This document shows positions 1 to 5,003 of a stretch of 5,003 nt of DNA, one piece after another. The notes under the pieces were generated by a model that was not told the origin of the DNA, did not search any database, and saw only the letters and a list, made by a program, of their open reading frames with translations. The position numbers and the translations under genes are program-made. The number at the start of each line of letters is the position of its first letter. Within the stretch, counting starts at the first letter, position 1. This stretch comes from Sulfuricurvum sp. (lineage in GTDB: Bacteria; Campylobacterota; Campylobacteria; Campylobacterales; Sulfurimonadaceae), in NCBI GenBank assembly GCA_022729835.1, contig DZBC01000163.1:1-5003 (forward strand). The letters run 5' to 3'.

Positions 1-1420
1 CTTGATCGACTACGGGTATCCAGTATTTGCAATCGGGCGCTACTAAAGAATCGCCGTTGTCACCGGGCAGCACGCTTCCGCTGCTGGATTGACTCATGGA
101 GCTGTCAGATCCTTCCGTGGGCATGGGTTCGCTGCATTCATACTCTTCAAAACCGGTAACACACGAGAGCGCGTTCATCTGAACCAGAATCTCGGCACAT
201 GCGGTGCTTTGATATTTTTTTGGGTAGTCATAAACGATATCAGGTGAAAAGCGGCTGATGAGATAGAGCCTATCGTTGATCATACGGCTTTGTTCAAATT
301 TGCCTTCGATGGTGTGCGATGCGACCGTACTGATCTGCGAGAGGTTTGAGACATCGAGAACATTGAGATGAAATGTTGAAACATTGCTGTAGGGAGGCGG
401 CATTATAGCGCTTTTAGCAAGGTCGCCTTCAAGGATATGGTAGCTGTAAGAGCCTGTAATCAAGACCAACTTTTGATCGATCAGATACATACCTCTAAGC
501 TCCTGATCGCTGCCAAGGTCAATAGTTTGGATCGGCTTATAGTTGCCGCTGGCGATATTGGCGAATGAGGTGACGATGATGCGCTTGTTGGTTTGATCGG
601 CGTAAAAGATATGAGTGCCGTCGTGTTTGAGCCAGTCGGATTCATCGACACCTGCTTCTTGGACATTGGTTGTCGTGGCGTCGGTAGCTGAATCCGAAGA
701 ACTTTCTGAGCCACCGCTAATCTCTCCTGGAGGCGGCAGATCTGTTGGTCGGGACCAAATCTCCATATACCCGTAGTAGTGGTTTTGATACTGCTCAACC
801 ATTGTACGGATATAGGCATTCATCGTCGCTTCATCTGCAAAAGGGTGCAGCTTTGCACTCTCTTGCGCCAGATCGATGCTGTGATCATCAGGGCTTTTAA
901 CCCAAAATCCTTCTGAAGTGGCGATGGTCTCTATGGCGGGGAAGTCAACCGATCCTGCGCCGTATGCTTCCCAGCCGTCGTTGTATTTCCATACTACTGC
1001 ATCACCGAAGAGTTCGGGAGAGATGACGCTTCGTTGCGGAAGCGAGACGAGATTCCACCCTTTTTTGAGTTGCAGTAGATTATTCTCAGGTTCGGTAGTG
1101 GCTTGGGGGGTGGGGAGGTCATAGTTCCACGCTTGGGTGCTTTTGATCCACAATGCTTGATAGGGCAACACGGAGTTTAGGGTGGTTACGCCCGCTTGTG
1201 TGATGGCAGTGGTGCGCGCAGCATCGGGTGAATAGCCTTGCCAAGTTTGTGAACCGGCGTCGTAGGCCCAGACCAGTTCCACTTCAGCGCGGTCAAGCGA
1301 GTCCGTTGATTTAAGGCCGGTGGGGATGCCGACGAGTTGCCATCCCTTTTTGAGATTGAGTGTCGTGGATGCATGGATGCAGACCACGAAGAGGGTCAAG
1401 AAAAGCCAAAAAATACGCAT
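1..1420 (-). CDS. Secreted beta-propeller protein (Beta_propel/COG4880 type), 3' part missing
   Basis: This frame is open from an ATG at 1418-1420 to the left edge, giving 473 residues without a stop; the C-terminus lies outside the window. The start is set by an AAGGAG ribosome site just upstream and by a signal peptide directly after it (MRIFWLFLTLFVVCIHA, likely cut before S18), so the protein should be exported. Residues 21-103 and 116-184 are two related modules, each opening with L.LKKGW.LV and containing VW.Y....W and a (L/F)W(I/V)KS end. A Ser/Thr/acidic linker (about 232-251) leads to TNVQEAGVDESDWLKHDG at 251-268, the motif that opens the propeller in the Beta_propel (PF09826/COG4880) family. 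Blade-like strands follow (IIVTSF, LVLITGSY, LYLISR). A Ser-rich loop at about 429-464 is bounded by cysteines C429 and C464; C408 and C420 lie just before it. Family function is poorly known; a surface or periplasmic binding role is inference. It is transcribed away from the two-component operon. Family call fairly sure, role unknown. Confidence 0.85.
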   Translation of the reverse strand, partial: MRIFWLFLTLFVVCIHASTTLNLKKGWQLVGIPTGLKSTDSLDRAEVELVWAYDAGSQTWQGYSPDAARTTAITQAGVTTLNSVLPYQALWIKSTQAWNYDLPTPQATTEPENNLLQLKKGWNLVSLPQRSVISPELFGDAVVWKYNDGWEAYGAGSVDFPAIETIATSEGFWVKSPDDHSIDLAQESAKLHPFADEATMNAYIRTMVEQYQNHYYGYMEIWSRPTDLPPPGEISGGSESSSDSATDATTTNVQEAGVDESDWLKHDGTHIFYADQTNKRIIVTSFANIASGNYKPIQTIDLGSDQELRGMYLIDQKLVLITGSYSYHILEGDLAKSAIMPPPYSNVSTFHLNVLDVSNLSQISTVASHTIEGKFEQSRMINDRLYLISRFSPDIVYDYPKKYQSTACAEILVQMNALSCVTGFEEYECSEPMPTEGSDSSMSQSSSGSVLPGDNGDSLVAPDCKYWIPVVDQ

Positions 1421-1426
1421 TACTTA

Positions 1427-1432
1427 CTCCTT
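1427..1432 (-). promoter_or_regulatory. Ribosome binding site of the beta-propeller gene
   Basis: The minus strand reads AAGGAG here, seven bases before the ATG at 1418-1420. It is the strongest Shine-Dalgarno sequence in the window and fixes the start of the secreted protein. Confidence 0.85.
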
Positions 1433-1451
1433 TTTTAACAAGTTAGAAGAC

Positions 1452-1457
1452 TGTATA
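1452..1457 (-). promoter_or_regulatory. Possible -10 element for the beta-propeller gene
   Basis: The minus strand reads TATACA within an AT-rich stretch about 30 bases before the start codon, in the right place for a -10 box with a short leader. It matches only four of six consensus positions and no good -35 is visible 16-18 bases upstream, so this is a weak call. Confidence 0.3.
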
Positions 1458-1610
1458 ACAAATAAATGGTGAAAGAATGGCCTACATGTAACACCAAACG
1501 CTATTTTCTGAAGTAGTTGGCGTATCAGGTGGCGGTTACGCTTCTGGTCTGAGAAGATACTGCCGATGCCGTGTCTGCAAGACCTTGAATGATAGGCATT
1601 ACTAAAAAAA

Positions 1611-1640
1611 TTGCAACTATTTTATCTTCTGCGCTACAAT
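1611..1640 (+). promoter_or_regulatory. Promoter of the response-regulator/kinase operon
   Basis: TTGCAA at 1611-1616 and TACAAT at 1635-1640 are separated by 18 bases, a good sigma-70 arrangement, with an A7 run just upstream at 1604-1610. Transcription starting six or seven bases after the -10 box would begin at or next to the A of the ATG at 1647. The hexamers are seen; the start point is inferred. Confidence 0.65.
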
Positions 1641-1646
1641 GTTTGC

Positions 1647-2312
1647 ATGATAAATATATTGATGATTGAAGACGATCTCGAGCTCGCAGAGATCCTTACC
1701 GAATTTTTAGAGCAGTTTGATTTCAAGGTGCGCACGGAGGATGATCCCTTTAATGCGCTAAGTGTGCTCAAGCTTGAGCCTTTTGATCTGGTGATTCTCG
1801 ATTTGACCCTGCCTGGGATGGACGGTTTGGAGGTATGCGCGGCGATCAGAGCGCGTCAAAACGTGCCGATCATTATCTCTTCCGCACGCTCCGACATCAA
1901 TGATAAGGTTAAAGCGTTGGAGTTGGGTGCTGATGATTACATCCCCAAGCCCTATGATCCACGTGAACTCGAAGCGCGCGTTCGCTCTGTTTTGCGCCGT
2001 TTTGAAGGACTTAAAACGACTGAAGCCGTGCAGGAGCGTAGCGACTATCGGCTGGATGAATCGGCCATGAGTATCTGCTACAAAGGGCGTGAGCTGGATT
2101 TGACCAATGCCGAATATGGCATTTTGGCCTATATGATCAAAAAGCAGGGTACTGTCGTGTCGCGTGAGGATCTTATTCACAATGTCAGCGCCATCAACGA
2201 GGACTCTTCCAACAAAAGCATCGACGTTATGGTCGGGCGTATCCGCAACAAGTTGGGGGATAAATCCCTGATTGAATCCATTCGCGGGATTGGATACAAG
2301 CTATTAAGGTAA
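1647..2312 (+). CDS. OmpR/PhoB-family response regulator, related to Helicobacter ArsR (HP0166)
   Basis: A 221-residue DNA-binding regulator, the usual length for this class. Residues 1-118 form the receiver: acidic pocket E8/D9/D10, phosphoacceptor D52 in LVILDLTLPGMDG, switch residue S79 in IIISSARSD and the conserved lysine K101 in PKPYDP. Residues about 132-221 form the winged-helix effector, with LTNAEYGIL, SREDLI, SSNKSIDVMVGRIRNKLG and the closing SIRGIGYKL. From memory, IIISSARSD, GADDY.PKPYDP and SSNKSIDV match the H. pylori acid-response regulator, so I place it in that family; the actual signal here is unknown. The frame extends upstream to a TTG at 1611, but that codon is the -35 box of the likely promoter and the extra residues fit no receiver fold, so ATG 1647 is preferred. 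No Shine-Dalgarno precedes it. The kinase gene follows within 14 bases. It should not be confused with the arsenic repressor that is also named ArsR. Confidence 0.95.
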   Translation: MINILMIEDDLELAEILTEFLEQFDFKVRTEDDPFNALSVLKLEPFDLVILDLTLPGMDGLEVCAAIRARQNVPIIISSARSDINDKVKALELGADDYIPKPYDPRELEARVRSVLRRFEGLKTTEAVQERSDYRLDESAMSICYKGRELDLTNAEYGILAYMIKKQGTVVSREDLIHNVSAINEDSSNKSIDVMVGRIRNKLGDKSLIESIRGIGYKLLR

Positions 2313-2326
2313 TCCGTGCTAATGCC

Positions 2327-3616
2327 GTGTTCATCACGGTTTTTTTCGCTTTTTTCGTGACTGCCATCAGCGTGACGTACACTTTTTGGCAGATGTACAA
2401 GACCAATGCCCGCGAGCACAACAACAGCCTTTTTCTAAAAAACTCTATCATTACTCAGATATACCGCCTTCACTTGCAGCGCCAAACTTCTCAAACAATC
2501 TTTGAAGCCAATCTGGCAGTCTATGACCTCTCCGTAGAACACGATAAAAAAAAGCAAAAAAAGATACTTGCAGAAGCAAAAGTGCTCAGACGTGAGGGGT
2601 TTCAGAGCGTCAATGAAGCTCTTTTTTTCGATCGTATGCATGTCTACAAGCAAAAGCTGGTGCAGGATATGCGCACCACGATGCTGGAATTTGACGAAGG
2701 GATTTACTTTTATGTAGAGAGTCCTCAATTTCGCTTGTTGCTCAAAGACAGTACACTGCTTCCCTACAATAGCCTCAATCTCCTTTGGGCATATCTCACG
2801 ATTATCACGATTGTAACCCTGTTGTTTATGCTGATTTTTCAGCGTTTGCGGCCTTTACGGATGCTGCGGCGTAAGATCGCGCACTTCGGCGCGGGTGATA
2901 TGGAAGTGAGCTTTCGAATGCGCGGCATTGACGAGATCGCCATGATCGGCAACGAACTACAACATACCCAAGAGAAGATTCACGCACTTATCGAATCGCG
3001 CACTTTGTTTTTGCGCAACATCATGCACGAACTCAAAACGCCCATTGCCAAAGGGCGTATTGCGGCGAGTATGGTTAAAGAGGAGAAGCATCAGCAGCGC
3101 TTTGAGGCGATTTTCAAGCGGCTTGAAGAGCTGATCGAAGAGTTTGCGCTGATCGAAGAGGTCACGGCAGGGTTTGGACTGGTAGAAAAAAAAGAGTATC
3201 GTCTGATCGATCTGATCGACGGAGCGATTGACATGGCCCTGATTGATTATGAGAGCGTCTGGGTGGAGATTGACGCTAGCTGCAAGCTTGGCGTCGATTA
3301 CCGCCTTTTTGTCACCGCTATTAAAAATATGATCGACAATGGCATCAAATACTCCCCCAACCATCAGGTTAAGATTTCCGTGCACAAAAACGAGATCTAT
3401 TTTGAAAGCGCAGGCGAGCGGCTTAAACGCTCCTTGGCCTATTATGTCGAACCTTTTACGAAAGAGCACCCTTCCAAAAACAGTTTTGGTTTAGGGCTGT
3501 ATCTGGTGAGCGCCATCTTAAAGGCGCATCAGATGGTGCTGGGGTATGAACATCAAGATGGTGTCAACCGTTTTATTTTTGTTCCGGTTGCGCTGTTACC
3601 TAAGAGCGTCGCTTAA
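2327..3616 (+). CDS. Membrane sensor histidine kinase (HAMP, HisKA, HATPase), partner of the upstream regulator
   Basis: A 429-residue inner-membrane kinase expected to phosphorylate D52 of the regulator encoded directly upstream. Numbering from GTG 2327: transmembrane helix 1 at about 2-20, a mostly helical periplasmic sensor at about 24-148 with a lysine-rich patch (DKKKQKK, 73-79), transmembrane helix 2 at about 150-171 and a HAMP segment at about 172-222. The HisKA H-box is FLRNIMHELKTPIAKG with H234 as phosphoacceptor. The ATPase domain has the N-box KNMIDN (N334, N338) and the G2 box FGLGLYLV (387-394). The G1 box is degenerate (ESAGERL), as I recall for other Campylobacterota kinases of this type, so this need not mean inactivity. 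The start is uncertain: GTG 2327 has no ribosome site, and the frame is open back to 2276, with the basic peptide KVIRANA lying just before it. The 3' end overlaps the opposing receptor gene by 17 bases. Confidence 0.9.
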   Translation: MFITVFFAFFVTAISVTYTFWQMYKTNAREHNNSLFLKNSIITQIYRLHLQRQTSQTIFEANLAVYDLSVEHDKKKQKKILAEAKVLRREGFQSVNEALFFDRMHVYKQKLVQDMRTTMLEFDEGIYFYVESPQFRLLLKDSTLLPYNSLNLLWAYLTIITIVTLLFMLIFQRLRPLRMLRRKIAHFGAGDMEVSFRMRGIDEIAMIGNELQHTQEKIHALIESRTLFLRNIMHELKTPIAKGRIAASMVKEEKHQQRFEAIFKRLEELIEEFALIEEVTAGFGLVEKKEYRLIDLIDGAIDMALIDYESVWVEIDASCKLGVDYRLFVTAIKNMIDNGIKYSPNHQVKISVHKNEIYFESAGERLKRSLAYYVEPFTKEHPSKNSFGLGLYLVSAILKAHQMVLGYEHQDGVNRFIFVPVALLPKSVA

Positions 3617-4718
3617 GGCTTCGGAGTTTAGAGGCGCTGGCACTCATCTGCGCTGTTGTTTGATTGATATGTCCTAGATGGCTCTGGGTGCGTTCGGCGA
3701 GTTGGCGCACCTCATCGGCGACGACGGCAAAACCACGTCCATTCTCCCCGGCTCGGGCCGCCTCAATGGCGGCATTGAGGGCCAGTAGTGAGGTCTGATC
3801 GGCGATATCGTCGATGACACCTAGCGCCTCATTGACGGCTTCGACTTGGGTGTCTAGTGTGCTTAGCAGTGTTTCTAGCTCCTCTTGCTCGTACTCTTTG
3901 GACTGTTGACCGACTCGCAACGCGGCGTACTCTTCTTGTAAAGCGGCGTGCTCCTCTTGTAGATTTTTGTATCGTGAGCGCAGTGCGTCGCATTGCTCTT
4001 CGTGTGTTTGGCGTTCATGCTCGATGACGTGTTGCTGATCGTCATGATATGTTTTGGCTTTTAGTGTGGTTTTTTCGGCCTCTTGGAGTCGGTGCAGGGC
4101 GTCAGTGAGGTCACTTTGGAGGCTCTGAATCAGCAGCAAATCGTTTTGATGCTCACCTAAACGGTGGTCCAATTCGCCTTGGTGGCGTTTTTGTTCTTGC
4201 AAAGTTACGGAGAGTGCGCGTTGGGAATGGATCATGGTGATATACAAAGCGATGCCCGACAGGGCGCCAAGCAACAAGGTGATGATCACGCCCCAAGGCT
4301 GGCGGTGTTGGAGCGGTGATGTTTGAAGATCTAAAAACAGATGCGCAGTGTTGGTCATTTGCGCGAGTTCACCTTCAAACAGTTGCCATGGAGCATCGGG
4401 GTACTGTTGCTGTATCTGCGCAATTTTAGCTTGGGTGACAGAGAGGATATGGTCGAGCTTTTGGCTGCTTTGCACATTTTGTAGTGGTGTACGCAGGATC
4501 TGTTCATGTAGCGCACCGGTGAGATAGAGCAGTTCGATGCGCTTTTCCAGTGGCAGTGCATCGGCGTCGCTGATTGATTTTAGGTTGACGTAGTGACGTT
4601 CATAAGTGGCGAATGGCTGTGGATCATGCGGTGTTGGTACCTTTGAAACCATTAGCAGCACAATGCTTCCGGCAATCAACAGGAGTAATAGGATTAAAAA
4701 GCTCAGAGGTGTTTTCAT
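3600..4718 (-). CDS. HAMP-less methyl-accepting chemotaxis-like receptor with shortened C-terminus
   Basis: A 372-residue membrane protein with one transmembrane helix at about 5-24, a helical periplasmic region at about 25-141, a second transmembrane helix at about 143-163 and a cytoplasmic part made almost wholly of coiled coil (about 165-300, with a duplicated EEHAALQEEYAAL-like stretch). No HAMP domain is visible. The MCP signalling tip is well conserved: IDDIADQTSLLALNAAIE, then ARAGENGRGFAVVADEVRQLAERTQ (about 302-345), the part that contacts CheA and CheW in known receptors. Only about 27 residues follow before a TAG stop, and the tail LRSLKRRS is basic. Typical receptors continue with a returning helix of roughly 80-100 residues that carries adaptation sites, so this one looks truncated or specialised. 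The ATG at 4716-4718 is followed by a convincing membrane anchor but has no clear ribosome site. The gene runs divergently from surE and converges on the kinase gene. Ligand unknown. Confidence 0.88.
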   Translation of the reverse strand: MKTPLSFLILLLLLIAGSIVLLMVSKVPTPHDPQPFATYERHYVNLKSISDADALPLEKRIELLYLTGALHEQILRTPLQNVQSSQKLDHILSVTQAKIAQIQQQYPDAPWQLFEGELAQMTNTAHLFLDLQTSPLQHRQPWGVIITLLLGALSGIALYITMIHSQRALSVTLQEQKRHQGELDHRLGEHQNDLLLIQSLQSDLTDALHRLQEAEKTTLKAKTYHDDQQHVIEHERQTHEEQCDALRSRYKNLQEEHAALQEEYAALRVGQQSKEYEQEELETLLSTLDTQVEAVNEALGVIDDIADQTSLLALNAAIEAARAGENGRGFAVVADEVRQLAERTQSHLGHINQTTAQMSASASKLRSLKRRS

Positions 4719-4723
4719 TTGAA

Positions 4724-4752
4724 ACCAAAAGCATTTTTCGTGCCATTTTGGT
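4724..4752. repeat. Inverted repeat (candidate operator or leader hairpin) between the receptor gene and surE
   Basis: ACCAAAA at 4724-4730 is matched by TTTTGGT at 4746-4752. Inside it GCA (4731-4733) pairs with TGC (4741-4743), leaving a two-base bulge and a seven-base loop. The dyad occupies about half of the 61-base spacer, touches the first base of the surE -10 box and begins six bases before the receptor start codon. Whether it acts as a protein site or an RNA structure is unknown. Confidence 0.5.
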
Positions 4753-4757
4753 ACAAT
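4752..4757 (+). promoter_or_regulatory. -10 element of surE
   Basis: TACAAT preceded by a T-rich stretch, identical to the -10 box of the regulator operon. Its distance gives a leader of roughly 16 bases before the TTG start. No clear -35 is seen, which is common for housekeeping promoters in Campylobacterota. Confidence 0.55.
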
Positions 4758-4768
4758 TGCTTATCCGC

Positions 4769-4775
4769 AGGGGGA
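4769..4775 (+). promoter_or_regulatory. Ribosome binding site of surE
   Basis: AGGGGGA lies about four bases before the TTG at 4780-4782. It supports the use of TTG as start codon, since no ATG or GTG lies nearby in frame before the conserved NDDG motif. Confidence 0.7.
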
Positions 4776-4779
4776 ACTT

Positions 4780-5003
4780 TTGAAACACATTTTGATCACC
4801 AATGATGACGGTTATGAATCGGAAGGCTTGCTGGCGCTTTATGAAGCGCTGCGTGATTTGGCTAAGGTGACCATCGTTGCTCCCGCCACGGAAAAGTCTG
4901 CGTGCGGCCATTCGCTCACGCTCAAACACCCACTCAGTTTTGTGAGTGTGGATGACGATTTTTACAAGCTCGATGATGGTACACCTTCAGATTGCGTCTA
5001 TTT
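4780..5003 (+). CDS. surE: 5'/3'-nucleotidase SurE, N-terminal part (runs off right edge)
   Basis: The first 74 residues of SurE, a cytoplasmic metal-dependent phosphatase that removes phosphate from nucleoside 5'- and 3'-monophosphates and is linked to stationary-phase survival in other bacteria. The protein begins MKHILITNDDGYESEGL, where N8-D9-D10-G11 is the family's metal-binding signature. Next come APATEKSACGHSLTL (35-48), with the conserved serine of the metal site at about S40, and GTPSDCVY (67-74), matching the family's GTP(A/S)DCV motif. Full-length proteins are about 250-260 residues, so roughly two thirds lies outside the window. The TTG start is chosen because the conserved first strand begins right after it and a strong AGGGGGA site precedes it. 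It is divergent from the receptor gene, and nothing suggests a shared function. Identification is firm. Confidence 0.97.
   Translation, partial: MKHILITNDDGYESEGLLALYEALRDLAKVTIVAPATEKSACGHSLTLKHPLSFVSVDDDFYKLDDGTPSDCVY

Larger units (their letters stand above)
1421..1646. other. Divergent intergenic regulatory region
   Basis: These 226 bases separate the start codons of two genes transcribed away from each other. They hold the ribosome site and putative promoter of the secreted protein on one side and the regulator's promoter on the other. A TAACAA hexamer occurs at 1436-1441 and again at 1456-1461, and TACATGTA at 1483-1490 is palindromic. The middle part (about 1500-1600) is less AT-rich and holds only a 24-codon minus-strand reading frame without a ribosome site. 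No tRNA, terminator or other gene is visible. Confidence 0.75.

Noticed and set aside
1520..1541. GCGTA...TACGC hairpin in the divergent spacer
   Set aside because: Only five pairs around a 12-base loop and no T-run; too weak to call a structure.
1552..1630. AGAAGATA (1552-1559) and its inverse TATCTTCT (1623-1630), which lies in the operon promoter spacer
   Set aside because: An 8-base inverted pair 63 bases apart is expected fairly often by chance in a spacer of this size; no further extension or third copy supports it as an operator.
1611..1646. TTG-initiated extension of the response regulator by 12 residues
   Set aside because: The TTG is the -35 hexamer of a good promoter whose -10 lies inside the extension, there is no ribosome site, and related receivers begin at the M of MINILMIEDD.
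1758..2180. A 140-codon minus-strand open frame inside the regulator gene
   Set aside because: It is fully antisense to the receiver and winged-helix coding sequence, with no motif or ribosome site of its own.
2957..3469. A 170-codon open frame on the minus strand inside the kinase gene
   Set aside because: It is antisense to the conserved H-box, N-box and G2 coding sequence, has no ribosome site and no recognisable domain; it is a frame shadow.
3761..3780. Perfect 8-base inverted repeat CCTCAATG-GCGG-CATTGAGG, looking like a terminator stem
   Set aside because: It lies within the codons for the receptor tip LNAAIEA, whose conserved codons are naturally palindromic, and there is no T-run. 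It is explained by the protein sequence.
4624..4929. A 101-codon minus-strand open frame crossing from surE into the receptor gene
   Set aside because: It spans the surE start and overlaps the well-supported receptor start in another frame; its product shows no family features.

Overview
The window most likely comes from a Campylobacterota (epsilonproteobacterial) genome of the Sulfurimonas/Sulfuricurvum/Sulfurovum kind. The response regulator closely resembles, from memory, the Helicobacter pylori HP0166 (acid-responsive ArsR) family. The sensor kinase has the HELKTPI.KG H-box and the degenerate G1 box usual in that phylum. The one convincing promoter has a TACAAT -10 box, and genes are packed with almost no spacers. 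No RNA genes, insertion sequences, CRISPR arrays or integration scars are visible. The taxonomic call is inference.

Layout, left to right. (1) 1-1420, minus strand: the N-terminal 473 residues of a secreted beta-propeller protein (Beta_propel/COG4880 type), which runs off the left edge. It has a signal peptide, two tandem 'LKKGWxLV' modules and the family's NVQEAGVDESDW entry motif. (2) 1421-1646: a divergent regulatory spacer with the promoter regions of both flanking genes and no convincing gene. (3) 1647-2312 and 2327-3616, plus strand: an OmpR-class response regulator and its membrane histidine kinase, clearly one operon. The regulator may be translated from a leaderless transcript, and the kinase start is ambiguous. 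(4) 3600-4718, minus strand: a membrane-anchored, HAMP-less chemoreceptor-like protein. It stops soon after the signalling hairpin tip, and its last codons overlap the end of the kinase gene tail-to-tail. (5) 4719-4779: a 61-base divergent spacer with a dyad and the surE promoter. (6) 4780-5003, plus strand: the first 74 codons of surE, running off the right edge.

Working together: the regulator and kinase form a phosphorelay that reads a periplasmic signal and controls transcription. The divergently transcribed secreted beta-propeller gene is the nearest candidate target, but only position supports this. The short chemoreceptor could feed the chemotaxis array through its intact CheA/CheW-binding tip, but it lacks most of the returning helix. 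surE is a housekeeping nucleotidase with no evident link to the rest. I found no clear new multi-gene system. The points most worth checking are the truncated, overlapping receptor, the kinase start next to a T7 tract, the leaderless regulator promoter, and the dyad between the receptor and surE.
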